DNA of 64,000 nt from an uncultured Ruminococcus sp. (GCF_947301925.1 NZ_CAMYUE010000005.1:62001-126000); one strand, 5' to 3'. Shown: positions 16,429 to 25,205, numbered from the stretch's first letter. The notes: generated by a model not told the origin, from the sequence alone. Program-made: numbers and translations.

Positions 16429-18235
16429 TTTCGCCGCCTCCTATAGCTCCGAAGGGACATACCTGTGAACAGAGTCCGCAGCCCGTACAGAGCGAATTTT
16501 CAATTGTTACCCTGCCGTCCCTGAGTACGATGCCGGGGCAGCCGAGGGTCTTTATGCACTTCTTGCATGATGTACATTTATCGCTGTCGATAACAGCGGG
16601 CTTGTTGCCCTTGATGAGCACAGCGCAGGGCGACCTGAACACAATGGCCTTCACGCCCTTTTCGGCGGAAACTCGCTTTACCGTGTCTATGGCCTTGTCA
16701 AGCTCCAGGGGGTTCACGGTCTCCACGGTCTTGACGCCTACGCCCCTGAGCACCTCCTGAATGCTTACCTTCTCAACTACCTCGCCCATCATGGTGCGGC
16801 CTGTGCCGGGGTGGGGCTGATGACCTGTCATGGCGGTGGTGGAGTTGTCAAGAACTACCAGTGTCATATCCGCCTGATTGTATACAGCGTTCACAGCGCC
16901 TGTTATAGCCGATGCGAAGAATGTGGAGTCGCCCACGAATGCGAAGCAGCTGGTGTCGGGCTCTATTTTGCCGATTCCCTGGGTTATATTCACGCCTGCG
17001 CCCATGCAGAGGCAGGTGTCCACCATATCAAGGGGCATTGCATTACCCAGTGTATAGCAGCCGATATCGCCGCAGAATACGGTCTTTTTGCCCTTCATTG
17101 CTTCCTTTACGGCGAAGAATGAAGCTCTGTGGGGACAGCCTGCGCAGAGCACGGGAGGTCTTACAGGAAGTGCGGGGGGAGTCTCAGCCTCAATGGCAGC
17201 AGGCTTCTCCCAGCCCATGAATTCCGCGATATTTGCGGCAACGGTAGCGCAGGTGTTCTCGCCTGCGGTCTTTACATTATGTGTGAGCTTGCCCAGTATC
17301 TTTGTATTCAGGTGATATTTTCCGCAGATGTATATGAGCTCCCGCTCGATGATGGGATCAAGCTCCTCGATACAGAGCACCTCGTCCAGTCCCTCCAGGA
17401 ACTTCACCGCAGCCTGCTCAGGGAAGGGGAAGGGCGTAGATACTTTGAATACTCTTGGTGCGCTCTTTCCGCGGAGAGCCTCCATGGTGTAGGTATAGCT
17501 TATGCCGTGGGTAGCGATACCCTTACGGCAGCCCTTATCGGCTGCTTCGGTGATGATATTTCTCTCATATTCCGAGAATACCTGCGAGAGCTCCGCATTG
17601 CGCTCCTCGATATGTATATGTGCATTATAGGAAAGACGGGGGAAAATGACCCACTTTGAGGAGTCCTTCACGAAGCCCTCGGGCTTGTTGACCTTGTACT
17701 CCTCCCTGTCCTTTACTTCTATGGAAGCATAGCCGTGACAGACTCTCGTTGTAGGCCTGAAAAGCACGGGAGTATGGTATTTCTCGGAATACTCAAAGGC
17801 CTCCTGTATCATGTCGTAGGCCTCCTGCACCGATGAAGGGTCAAAGCAGGGAAGCTTCGAGAAAGAGGCGAAATGACGGGTATCCTGCTCGGTCTGTGAG
17901 GATATGGGGCCCGGGTCGTCGGCCACCAGTATTACCATACCGCCTTTTACGCCGATATAGGCAAGGCTCATAAGGGGGTCAGAGGCAACGTTCAGGCCTA
18001 CCTGTTTCATGGTGACCATTGAACGGGCTCCGCAGTAGGCAGCGCCTGCGCCGAGCTCCATGGCGGCCTTTTCGTTTACCGACCACTCAACGTATACCGA
18101 GCCGTCATTGGCCTTTGCAGTGGTTTCCAGCACCTCCGTGGAGGGGGTACCGGGGTAACCCGAAACAAGGTTCAGACCTGCCGCTATGGCGCCCCTTGCA
18201 ATAGCGGCGTTACCCATTAAAAATTCCTTGTGCAT
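16418..18235 (-). CDS. iorA: Indolepyruvate:ferredoxin oxidoreductase, alpha subunit
   Basis: A 605-residue thiamine-diphosphate and iron-sulfur subunit. The N-terminal pyrimidine-binding domain starts MGNAAIARGAIAAGLNLVSGYPGTPSTEV; the TPP-binding domain has GDIGCYTLGNAMPLDMVDTC and VGDSTFFASAITG; the C-terminus carries two ferredoxin-like clusters, CTSCKKCIKTLGCPG and CTGCGLCSQVCPFGA. Full length. First gene of the operon, with a consensus promoter at 18279-18307. Redox partner is presumably ferredoxin, shared with the nfnAB pair at 51.8 kb. Confidence 0.96.
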   Translation of the reverse strand: MHKEFLMGNAAIARGAIAAGLNLVSGYPGTPSTEVLETTAKANDGSVYVEWSVNEKAAMELGAGAAYCGARSMVTMKQVGLNVASDPLMSLAYIGVKGGMVILVADDPGPISSQTEQDTRHFASFSKLPCFDPSSVQEAYDMIQEAFEYSEKYHTPVLFRPTTRVCHGYASIEVKDREEYKVNKPEGFVKDSSKWVIFPRLSYNAHIHIEERNAELSQVFSEYERNIITEAADKGCRKGIATHGISYTYTMEALRGKSAPRVFKVSTPFPFPEQAAVKFLEGLDEVLCIEELDPIIERELIYICGKYHLNTKILGKLTHNVKTAGENTCATVAANIAEFMGWEKPAAIEAETPPALPVRPPVLCAGCPHRASFFAVKEAMKGKKTVFCGDIGCYTLGNAMPLDMVDTCLCMGAGVNITQGIGKIEPDTSCFAFVGDSTFFASAITGAVNAVYNQADMTLVVLDNSTTAMTGHQPHPGTGRTMMGEVVEKVSIQEVLRGVGVKTVETVNPLELDKAIDTVKRVSAEKGVKAIVFRSPCAVLIKGNKPAVIDSDKCTSCKKCIKTLGCPGIVLRDGRVTIENSLCTGCGLCSQVCPFGAIGGGENAE

Positions 18236-18278
18236 AGTATCTCTCCTTTATATTTTAAAAAAGTCCATACTTACATAA

Positions 18279-18307
18279 ATTATACCATTCCCTGCGGGAA
18301 AAGTCAA
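18279..18307 (-). promoter_or_regulatory. SigA-type promoter of the iorA operon
   Basis: Minus-strand TTGACT, a 17-base spacer ending in TGG, and TATAAT, about 43 bases upstream of iorA. Confidence 0.8.
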
Positions 18308-18332
18308 ATGTATCATGTGCCCCGGAGGGCGG

Positions 18333-18370
18333 TAAAAAGCCCGAAAGCGCTGAAAAAACACTTTCGGGCT
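18333..18370 (-). terminator. Terminator of the three-lipoprotein cluster
   Basis: Minus-strand stem AGCCCGAAAG / CTTTCGGGCT with an A/T-rich loop, followed by TTTTTACC. Confidence 0.8.
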
Positions 18371-18378
18371 GCGGTGTG

Positions 18379-19281
18379 TCAGGTGGTCGCTTCGGGAGCA
18401 GGCGGATAGAGTATGATGTCGTCGTCGGGGACGGAGTCGGCTGCCGCGGAGAAGTCATATTCCGTGAATTCATCGACCTTGTGAAGCTTTACTATAAGGC
18501 CGTTCTCGTCGTTGATGATGAGCTTTTCGTCCTCCATATTCATGGTGAAGCCCTCGTAATCGCCCCACATATAGAGCTGATCCTTTTTCTCGGGCTCCCA
18601 GCTGTAGTCCAGCTCCTCGCCGAAAAGGGACATAGATGCGGTATTGTCGCTCTTTATCTCCAGCATGAAGCCTACGTTCACAGGGTATTCTCCCAGCATA
18701 TCGTCATAGGTGACGCCGTCGGAGGTGACCTCCTCAGACTCCCATTTGCCTATGAATCTGCTGAAATCCACCTTGTCGAGGCCTGCCTCCGTAGTGGATT
18801 CGGGCTCGGTGAACTTATCGGTCTTCAGCAGGAAAAGCTGAGTGCCGCTGTCCGCGTCGCCGTAGGTAACTATCATCTGTCCCTGCTCTATTGTACAGTC
18901 GTACCTGTCGTCCTCGCTGAGTATGTGGAGGGTATCGGTATTGCCGTCGGAGGTTATGTTCCATTTGTATTCACCGGCATTGCTCTCCTTGCCTCTGGGA
19001 TTCAGGGCGTTGGAGATGGTGGCGGTATTGTCCTCGAATATCTCCAGCTTCATGACTGCGCTGAGGGGGAAGCCTGCGTAGTCCTCCTCATAGGATTCGC
19101 CCATTATCTCGGCCTTGTATGACTCCCATTTGCCAATGAATTTCCTTGCGGTATTGTTTACCGGAGCCGTGGATTCAGCCACAAGCTCCGAGCTGCTTAC
19201 CTTGGATTTCTTTACGCTGCTGCAGCCGCAGCTGCATACTGCCAGCGCTGCCGCCATGCAAAAGCAAAATGTTTTTTTCAT
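18379..19281 (-). CDS. Lipoprotein with two lipocalin-like 'GKWE' repeats
   Basis: A 300-residue lipoprotein with a signal peptide ending in CSCGCSS. Two homologous domains follow, each opening FIGKWES (about residues 48 and 170) and running through a beta-rich pattern with DNTA-, SW- or YKW- and HKVDEFTE-type ends; these resemble small lipocalin-like extracytoplasmic domains. The second domain closes with LIVKLHKVDEFTEYD, very close to YINLHKVDEFSEID in the next gene and YLSKVDEFTPIP in the lipoprotein at 54740, so this is a local paralogous family. Third in order of a three-gene lipoprotein cluster on the minus strand. No ligand is known. Confidence 0.75.
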   Translation of the reverse strand: MKKTFCFCMAAALAVCSCGCSSVKKSKVSSSELVAESTAPVNNTARKFIGKWESYKAEIMGESYEEDYAGFPLSAVMKLEIFEDNTATISNALNPRGKESNAGEYKWNITSDGNTDTLHILSEDDRYDCTIEQGQMIVTYGDADSGTQLFLLKTDKFTEPESTTEAGLDKVDFSRFIGKWESEEVTSDGVTYDDMLGEYPVNVGFMLEIKSDNTASMSLFGEELDYSWEPEKKDQLYMWGDYEGFTMNMEDEKLIINDENGLIVKLHKVDEFTEYDFSAAADSVPDDDIILYPPAPEATT

Positions 19282-19293
19282 ATACTGCTCCTG

Positions 19294-19785
19294 TCAGTTG
19301 ACGCCGCCGAAATTCTGGATAACTCCTGCTGCCGCATTTACGTCCTTGGGGTCGATCTCAGAGAATTCGTCGACTTTATGAAGATTGATGTATGAACCGT
19401 TTTCTTCTATTACCAGCATACCGTCGCGGTATACCATGTCCATTGTATTATCGGGATTCTTGCCTGTGACATCCGCGACCTTGATCTCTATGGTATCCTT
19501 GGCCTTTTTCTTTTCCTTCCAGGTTATTTCCACATTCTCGTTGGCGTTCTGGATAATGGTATTGTTTACAGGGGAGTTCCACTCAACCTTGCCGTCGGCC
19601 TTGATATCGAACCTGAACAGCGCAGCCAGAGGAAGTCCCAGCATATCGGTGTATTTCTGGCCGTCCACCATCATCTCGGAGGCCTCCCACTTTCCCACAT
19701 ACTTGGGATCGTGCTTTGCTCCGCAGCCAATTGTGAAACACATGAGCATCACAGCTGCCAGAGCGACAGATATTATTCTTTTCAT
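19294..19785 (-). CDS. Lipoprotein with one lipocalin-like 'GKWE' domain
   Basis: A 163-residue lipoprotein. Signal peptide MKRIISVALAAVMLMCFTIGC ends at the lipidated Cys. A single domain begins YVGKWEASEMMVDGQKYTDMLG and ends YINLHKVDEFSEIDP, matching the repeats in the neighbouring 300-residue lipoprotein 12 bases downstream. Beta-rich, secreted, function unknown. Probably co-transcribed with both flanking lipoproteins. Confidence 0.75.
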   Translation of the reverse strand: MKRIISVALAAVMLMCFTIGCGAKHDPKYVGKWEASEMMVDGQKYTDMLGLPLAALFRFDIKADGKVEWNSPVNNTIIQNANENVEITWKEKKKAKDTIEIKVADVTGKNPDNTMDMVYRDGMLVIEENGSYINLHKVDEFSEIDPKDVNAAAGVIQNFGGVN

Positions 19786-19796
19786 GGTATTCTCCC

Positions 19797-20258
19797 TTAC
19801 TTATTGTCGTTTTCCTTATTGTCGGCCTTTGTCTTCTTTGTTATACATATCTCGCGGACGCCCTCGGGGATATCCTCGGTCAGCGTAAGCACGCCGTCGC
19901 TGAGCTCATAGGCGGGGGTGGTCTCGTCGGTCTCCACATAGGTTATGGTGATACCGCCGCTGTCGGTTATATGCCACGTTATCTGGTGAAGTCCGCCCTG
20001 TGTGTCGAAGAAGGTGCCGTTCCCGTTGTCGGTGAAGGTGAATTTATCGGGGACGAAATCAGAGGGCTCTCCGTTGACAGTGAGAGATGTCCTCTCCCAG
20101 TCTCCTGCCATTTCCGCGGAAATGTCCTCGACCGATCTGTTGCTCCGCATTTCCAGCAGCACCGAAACATTGTCCGTGGAGACCCTTCTGCTGCCGCAGG
20201 ACGCGGCACAGCACGCAAATGCTGCCGCAGCTGTTATGAAGCAGATCATTTTGTTCAT
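19797..20258 (-). CDS. Small lipoprotein, diverged 'GDWE' domain
   Basis: A 153-residue lipoprotein with signal peptide and lipobox CCAASC. The body starts MAGDWERTSLTVNGEPSD and includes FTFTDNGNGTFFD, a more distant relative of the GKWE domains in the two following genes. It ends in a charged Lys/Asn/Glu tail. First gene of the cluster (11-base gap to the next). No function assigned. Confidence 0.7.
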   Translation of the reverse strand: MNKMICFITAAAAFACCAASCGSRRVSTDNVSVLLEMRSNRSVEDISAEMAGDWERTSLTVNGEPSDFVPDKFTFTDNGNGTFFDTQGGLHQITWHITDSGGITITYVETDETTPAYELSDGVLTLTEDIPEGVREICITKKTKADNKENDNK

Positions 20259-20303
20259 ATATGCAGCTCCTTATATTCTGCCCTCATGGGCATGAAGTAT
20301 TAT

Positions 20304-20335
20304 ATGAAAGGGCTGCCGCAGTGTGCAGCAGCCCT
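20304..20335 (-). terminator. Probable terminator downstream of pssA
   Basis: Minus-strand stem AGGGCTGC / GCAGCCCT directly after the pssA stop; the following tract (TTTCATATAATA) is only partly T-rich, so termination may be incomplete. Confidence 0.55.
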
Positions 20336-20340
20336 CATTA

Positions 20341-20982
20341 TCATCTTGTTTTGGTCTTGTAGAGCATCCAAATCAGCTCCGCCACGCCTACTCCGATAAA
20401 GCAGAGCATGGTTTTCATACTGGGCTTCTTGACCTTGAACCTGGTGATGAAGGCGAGGGCGATGAGCAGGAGAGCGCCGCCGTAGACCTCGGGGAACCAG
20501 TCGCCGATATCCTTGTGGAAGCTGTACAGCAGCGGCAGTATAAGCGCTACGCTGGTAACGGGCAGGCCCTCATACACCTTGCGGTTCTCGGCAGTCTTTT
20601 TCTGCCTTTCCTCCTCGGCCACATTGAAGTAGGCCAGCCTTATCACGGCGCAGAGAGGGAACAGCACAAGTATGGGCAGGTCTATCCAGTCTCTCATGCC
20701 AACTGAGTAGCCTATGACCACGGGAAGGACTCCGAAGCAGATAGCGTCGCAGAGGGAATCTATCTGTATGCCGAATTTCTTCTCGCTTTCAGTGCGGTCT
20801 TTTTTTGTACGGGCGACCTTTCCGTCAAACATATCACAGAGTCCCGACACCATAAGACATATTATGGCGTATTCGGGGTGTGGATCCATCCCGCCGAAGC
20901 CTGCTGCAAAGAACATACCTATAACAGACGAGATGAGACTCATATATGTAAGTATAACCGTATAGCTATAGTATCCAATCAT
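20341..20982 (-). CDS. pssA: CDP-alcohol phosphatidyltransferase, probable phosphatidylserine synthase
   Basis: A 213-residue integral membrane enzyme joining CDP-diacylglycerol to an alcohol, most likely L-serine. The family signature is present: D50, D53-G54, A57-R58, G71, D75 and D79, within CDMFDGKVAR...GIQIDSLCD followed by FGVLPVV as in PssA-type enzymes. The segment between AR and G is about four residues longer than usual and highly charged. Several hydrophobic helices span the rest. Monocistronic, with a consensus promoter at 21039-21067. Confidence 0.88.
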   Translation of the reverse strand: MIGYYSYTVILTYMSLISSVIGMFFAAGFGGMDPHPEYAIICLMVSGLCDMFDGKVARTKKDRTESEKKFGIQIDSLCDAICFGVLPVVIGYSVGMRDWIDLPILVLFPLCAVIRLAYFNVAEEERQKKTAENRKVYEGLPVTSVALILPLLYSFHKDIGDWFPEVYGGALLLIALAFITRFKVKKPSMKTMLCFIGVGVAELIWMLYKTKTR

Positions 20983-21038
20983 TATCCAAACCTCAAAAAA
21001 CTTATTGCCGCATATACCCTTTAAAGAGTATACCAGTT

Positions 21039-21067
21039 ATTATATCATAAAATCAGCAAAGTTTCAA
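21039..21067 (-). promoter_or_regulatory. SigA-type promoter of pssA
   Basis: Minus-strand TTGAAA, a 17-base spacer ending in TGA, and TATAAT. Confidence 0.75.
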
Positions 21068-21098
21068 GTGTTTTATTGCTTTTTCACATATAAAAGAC

Positions 21099-23303
21099 TT
21101 ATGAGGACATTTTTTTTCTTCCGCGCTTCTTCGGGACTGTGGTCTCCTTTTTGGCAGATGCAGACTTTGCGGGCTTTTTAGCCTTTGCTGCGGGCTTTTT
21201 TGCCGTCTTTTTCCTTGCGGCGCCTGCTTCGCGGTTTATGCGGAGCTGCTCCTGTCTTGCGGTCTTGTCCTCAAGGCGTCTGTAGGCCTCATCGTAGAAA
21301 TACTCCTGAGAATTGAGGGGAGTATCCGCATTGCGGCGTTCGTGGATATATTTTCCGTCGCTGAGCATTATCCTTGCCTTGACGTTGTCCCGCATGAGCA
21401 CGCGGAACATTTCGCGGATACGCTTTTTCAGGCGCTCGTCCTCCACGGGGGCAGCCACCTCCACGCGGCGTATGGTGTTCCTGCTCATATAGTCGGCAGA
21501 GCCGATGTATATCCTCTGGTCGGGTCCGTCGGTGCCGAATATGAAGATACGGCTGTGTTCGAGGAATCGTCCCACTATGCTGCGGACGGTGATATTCTCG
21601 GTATAGCCCTGCACTCCTGCGATAAGGCAGCACAATCCGCGGACGATGAGCTCCACCTTTACTCCTGCCTGTGACGCCTCCACCAGCTTCTCCATTATGG
21701 CGGAGTCGTTGAGCGAATTGATCTTTGCGGCGATATAGCCCTTTCCGCCTGACCTTGCAATTTCAATCTGCTGATCCATCATAGCCAGCACCTGGGGTCT
21801 CAGCGCAAGGGGAGACACAAGGAGCTTGTTGGTCTTTTCCACGAAGGTGCCGTTTACGAGGCCTGCGAATACGGCCTCTGCGTCGGCGGCGATGTCCCTG
21901 TCTGCGGTGAGCAGCATGAGGTCGGTATACAGCGAGGCGGTCTTTTCGTTATAGTTGCCCGTGCCGATCTGGGTAACGTAGTCAAAGCCGCCGCCCTGTG
22001 CCTTCCGGGTGATGAGCAGGAGCTTCGAGTGTGCCTTGTACTCCTTGGGGCCGTAGATGACCTTTACGCCTGCCTCCTGGAGCTGCTTTGACCATTCGAT
22101 ATTGTTTTCCTCGTCAAATCTGGCACGGAGCTCGATCATGACGAGCACCTCCTTGCCCTGCTCAGCGGCAGTGCAGAGGGCGTCGATGACCTTGCTGTTC
22201 CTTGCGAGACGGTAGAGGGTTATTTTTATGGAAGTGACCTTCGGGTCGTTGGCGGACTCCTGAAGGAGCCTTATGAAGGACAGGTTTATGGACTCAAAGG
22301 GGAAACTGAGGAGTATATCCTTTGACTTGACCTGTGCGAATACGGGTCTGGTGTCCGAAAGAGCCGCCGGCTTTCTGGGCGTCCTGGGGACGTAGTGGAG
22401 CTTCGGGTCCTCGTCGTATTCCTGCAAGGTGTACAGATAGGAAAGGTCAAGGGGTATGCGGGAAATGAAAACACTGGCGTTTTTCAGCTTCAGCTTCTTG
22501 CAGAGGTAGTCCAGGGCGTTGCGGCTGAAAACGTCGGATATCTCAAGGCGCACGGGGGCCAGCTTGCGGCGTTTGTCCACCAGCTCCTCCATACGTCTGC
22601 GGAATTCGGGGCCTCTGCCGGAAGCCATTATATCCGCGCTTCTTGTAACCCTTATGAGGGCGCGGTCCATGACCTTGTAGTTCTTGAACATGAGGTGAGC
22701 GAAGCGGAGTATCACTTCCTCCTCCAGTATAAAGCGCTTTCCGTCGCTGCTCAGATGGATTATACGCTCCGAGCGGCCTGTGGAGGCGGGGACTAAACCT
22801 ATGGATACGCCCTTCTTTGCGCTGAGCTGTACTGCGGCGTATATCTCCTTGTTGACAAGGAACGGGAAGGGCAGGGCGTCGTTTACCACTATGCCCGATA
22901 TAAAGGGCTTTATTTCTCGCTTGAAGTAGAGCTCCAGGAAGGTCTGCTCCTCTCTGGTGGCCTTGTCGAAGGTAACGTGCTCAAAGCCGTAGGGCGCCAG
23001 CTCCTTCATGGTGGCGCGGAGAGCCTCCTCAACGGAGGGCTGCATCCTGCGGACAGCGGTGAAGATAGCGTCCAGCTGCTGTGAAGGGGTCATGCCCGAG
23101 AATTTGTCCTTTTTCTTTGCCTCGGTCTTGGTCTTATCGGTGACAGAGCCCACCCTGACCATGAAGAATTCGTCAAGGTTGCTCTGATATATAGCTGAGA
23201 AAGAGAGCCTTTCCAGCAGCGGCGTTTCGGGCGCAGTTGCCTCTTCAAGGACTCTTTTGTTGAATTTGAGCCATGAAAGCTCCCGGTTTTCCATGTATTC
23301 CAT
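21099..23303 (-). CDS. ppk1: Polyphosphate kinase 1 with basic C-terminal tail
   Basis: Makes and reverses inorganic polyphosphate from ATP. The 734 residues cover all Ppk1 domains: N-terminal YMENRELSWLKFNKRVLEEA, the SNLDEFFMVRVG segment, the autophosphorylated His H425 in EYKAHSKLLL, GTGNYNEKTASLYTD (447-461), H583 in LEHSRIFIFG, and GSADYMSRN (601-609). Residues 695-734 form an added Lys/Ala/Pro-rich tail ending in KKRGRKK, which resembles histone-H1-like or AT-hook-like basic tails and is not part of the usual enzyme. Follows the uridine kinase-like gene by 30 bases; AGGAG supports the start. Confidence 0.95.
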   Translation of the reverse strand: MEYMENRELSWLKFNKRVLEEATAPETPLLERLSFSAIYQSNLDEFFMVRVGSVTDKTKTEAKKKDKFSGMTPSQQLDAIFTAVRRMQPSVEEALRATMKELAPYGFEHVTFDKATREEQTFLELYFKREIKPFISGIVVNDALPFPFLVNKEIYAAVQLSAKKGVSIGLVPASTGRSERIIHLSSDGKRFILEEEVILRFAHLMFKNYKVMDRALIRVTRSADIMASGRGPEFRRRMEELVDKRRKLAPVRLEISDVFSRNALDYLCKKLKLKNASVFISRIPLDLSYLYTLQEYDEDPKLHYVPRTPRKPAALSDTRPVFAQVKSKDILLSFPFESINLSFIRLLQESANDPKVTSIKITLYRLARNSKVIDALCTAAEQGKEVLVMIELRARFDEENNIEWSKQLQEAGVKVIYGPKEYKAHSKLLLITRKAQGGGFDYVTQIGTGNYNEKTASLYTDLMLLTADRDIAADAEAVFAGLVNGTFVEKTNKLLVSPLALRPQVLAMMDQQIEIARSGGKGYIAAKINSLNDSAIMEKLVEASQAGVKVELIVRGLCCLIAGVQGYTENITVRSIVGRFLEHSRIFIFGTDGPDQRIYIGSADYMSRNTIRRVEVAAPVEDERLKKRIREMFRVLMRDNVKARIMLSDGKYIHERRNADTPLNSQEYFYDEAYRRLEDKTARQEQLRINREAGAARKKTAKKPAAKAKKPAKSASAKKETTVPKKRGRKKMSS

Positions 23304-23333
23304 ATACAGTCTCCTATCCCTTATGGAGTTATA

Positions 23334-24254
23334 TCAGTATTTGAACTGTCCGTTGCCTATGAATTCGCAGATGAGCGAGTCGGGGGAAATGTCCTTCTTG
23401 CTCAGGGGAGTCAGCTGCTCCAGAACCTTTACTGACTCGGCTATCTCGGGAACGTCCAGCATCTCCTCCAGCTGTGAGAGCAGGTCGTTCCTGTAGGCGG
23501 AGAGCTCGTAGGACATGAAGGTGTCCACATCGTAGTCCGAGCGGTACTTGTAGGGCATTATGTACTTGTTTTCGCCTGCCTCAACGCTGTGGAACATATT
23601 CATGGTCTCGCGGAGAGAGCGCTTGCGGAAGTTCTTGTCCCTTATCATGCGGCGCATGAGACGTACCCTGGACGGGTGGAGGAGTATGCCGTCGCCCGAT
23701 ATCCTGGTTCTCACGCTGACGTATATCTTGCTTATCATGCTGTCGGGAACGGTTATTACCGAGGGATTCAGAGCGTGAATGCCCTCGAATATGACTATCT
23801 CGCCCTTGTTGCGCTTGAATTTCTTACCCGAGCCCGTGCGTGTTGAGGTCTTGAAGTTGTACTTGGGCAGCTCTATCTCGCGGCAGGCGCTTATGGCCTC
23901 TATCTGCTGATTGAGGAGCTGGCTGTCCACGCGGAGGGGAGATTCAAGGTCCATCTTGCCCTCTGCGGCAAGAGCCTTTTCCGCCTCTGTAAGGGGACAG
24001 AACCAGTTGTCCATGGAGAGTGTGTGGGTCTCGTGTCCGCGCTCGTCAAGGAGCTTTTCTATCATCATGGCCGTTGTGGTCTTTCCCGAGCCGGAGGGCC
24101 CCGAAAGCAGCACAACAGGCTTTTCGTTGCGGTTTTCCGCTATATCGTCAACTATCTTTGTCAGCTTGTAGAGGTAGTCCTCATTTACCGATCTTACATA
24201 TTCCTTCGGGTCTTTTTCTATTCCCTGATTTATTCTTGCTATATCTATGTTCAT
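23334..24254 (-). CDS. Uridine kinase-like P-loop kinase
   Basis: A 306-residue P-loop NTPase of the uridine kinase/phosphoribulokinase type. Walker A is GPSGSGKTT (about 52-60); a substrate-site segment LSMDNWF follows, and EGIHALNP matches the family's EGI/L-hA block. The N-terminal ~45 residues and C-terminal ~80 residues go beyond a minimal uridine kinase, as in a subgroup of Firmicutes proteins. The substrate could be uridine/cytidine or another nucleoside. First gene of a two-gene operon with ppk1; promoter at 24364-24392. Confidence 0.8.
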   Translation of the reverse strand: MNIDIARINQGIEKDPKEYVRSVNEDYLYKLTKIVDDIAENRNEKPVVLLSGPSGSGKTTTAMMIEKLLDERGHETHTLSMDNWFCPLTEAEKALAAEGKMDLESPLRVDSQLLNQQIEAISACREIELPKYNFKTSTRTGSGKKFKRNKGEIVIFEGIHALNPSVITVPDSMISKIYVSVRTRISGDGILLHPSRVRLMRRMIRDKNFRKRSLRETMNMFHSVEAGENKYIMPYKYRSDYDVDTFMSYELSAYRNDLLSQLEEMLDVPEIAESVKVLEQLTPLSKKDISPDSLICEFIGNGQFKY

Positions 24255-24363
24255 GTATATCTCCTTATGATTTATTGTTCTGGAGCAGCCTGTGCTGCCT
24301 GCCTGTGCAGTCCCCCTGAGGTCAGGATACGCTCCGGACAGTGCACATGGTGTACTTATTAAT

Positions 24364-24392
24364 ATTATACCACATATTTTAAACTATTTCAA
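24364..24392 (-). promoter_or_regulatory. SigA-type promoter of the kinase-ppk1 operon
   Basis: Minus-strand TTGAAA, a 17-base spacer ending in TGG, and TATAAT. Confidence 0.8.
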
Positions 24393-24486
24393 CCCGTTTA
24401 TTTGTTGTTTTTAACGTGAGTTTCAACAGACTGTTTAATCCGTTGCGGAAAATCGGGAAAAGATCAGGTTTTCATTCCTTTACCTC

Positions 24487-24515
24487 TTGACAAATAGTAA
24501 AATCTGTGCTAATAT
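24487..24515 (+). promoter_or_regulatory. SigA-type promoter of the thrS T-box transcript
   Basis: TTGACA, a 17-base spacer ending in TGC, and TAATAT, a few bases upstream of the T-box leader. Confidence 0.8.
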
Positions 24516-24539
24516 AAGTTTACAATATTCCTGAAAACG

Positions 24540-24770
24540 TCGATGAGGAAGGCTTTTCCCCAGCCGTTACAGAGAGCAGCCGTTCGGTGCAAGGCTGCAC
24601 GGCAAAGGATATACAGCACACCGCCTCTGAGTGCGCCCAATAAGCGTCGGGAGCTCCCGTTACAGAGCACTTGAGATACGGAGCCTTCTCCGTGTGAATC
24701 AGGGTGGAACCACGGTGAACTATCGTCCCTTATGCCTTAATACAGGCTTCAGGGGCGTTTTTTGTTATAT
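24540..24770 (+). ncRNA. T-box leader, probably threonine-specific
   Basis: A tRNA-sensing transcription attenuator. The 5' part GATGAGGAAGG and AGAGAGCAG are Stem I landmarks; the T-box core AGGGTGGAACCACGG lies at 24701-24715; a rho-independent terminator (about 24724-24770, GCCTtaatacAGGC core, outer CGTCCCT / AGGGGCG, then T-run) follows. The UGGA bulge sequence would pair with a tRNA 3' end whose discriminator is U, as reported for Firmicutes tRNA-Thr. A plausible specifier is ACC at 24620-24622, before GCCTCTGAGTG; this assignment is inferred. thrS lies downstream, with one small gene and a transposase remnant in between. Confidence 0.9.
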
Positions 24771-24789
24771 CGCTTCGGGAGGTGATAGG

Positions 24790-25170
24790 GTGAGCAATAT
24801 CATGTACAATCAGCAGGAGGAGGCCTATGAGCTGCCGTATAAGCTGTGGGACGAGATGATGACGGTGCGCTTTTATACCGAAAGCGAGGAAACTATCATC
24901 AGCAACCTCTCGGATATAGCCAAAAAGCTGGTGCGGCTGGACGGCGGCAGGGATAACATAGCAGCTATGCTTATCGACGACGGCTTCTATGAGGGCGGAA
25001 ACGCACAGGCTCTTGCAAAGCTGCTGAAGCTGAGGAATGTCTACGTCGATATCGACGAGGAGGAGACAGTGGTCTGCTTCGAGACAGGCACCGATGACGG
25101 CTATATGGAGAATTACGTCCATGTGGAGCTCTTCGGCGAGCTGTTTGAAATAACCGGCTGGGCCGATTGA
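24790..25170 (+). CDS. Small protein of unknown function under T-box control
   Basis: A 126-residue acidic soluble protein. The start is GTG 24790 with GGAGGTGA (24778-24785) at ideal distance; an ATG at 24802 is an alternative, while longer frames run into the T-box leader and are not credible. The middle reads as helical (SEETIISNLSDIAKKLVRLDGGRDNIAAMLIDDG), the end as beta-rich (VDIDEEETVVCFETG, NYVHVELFGELFEITGWAD). I do not recognise the family. It is the first gene behind the threonine T-box, so it should be induced with thrS on threonine shortage. Confidence 0.6.
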   Translation: MSNIMYNQQEEAYELPYKLWDEMMTVRFYTESEETIISNLSDIAKKLVRLDGGRDNIAAMLIDDGFYEGGNAQALAKLLKLRNVYVDIDEEETVVCFETGTDDGYMENYVHVELFGELFEITGWAD

Positions 25171-25205
25171 TATGGACAGGCCGGTTAGAAAAGAACATCG
25201 ATTGA

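Noticed and set aside
24631-24789. N-terminal extension of the small gene after the T-box
   Set aside because: The extension would translate the T-box antiterminator and terminator; the Shine-Dalgarno at 24778-24785 supports GTG 24790.
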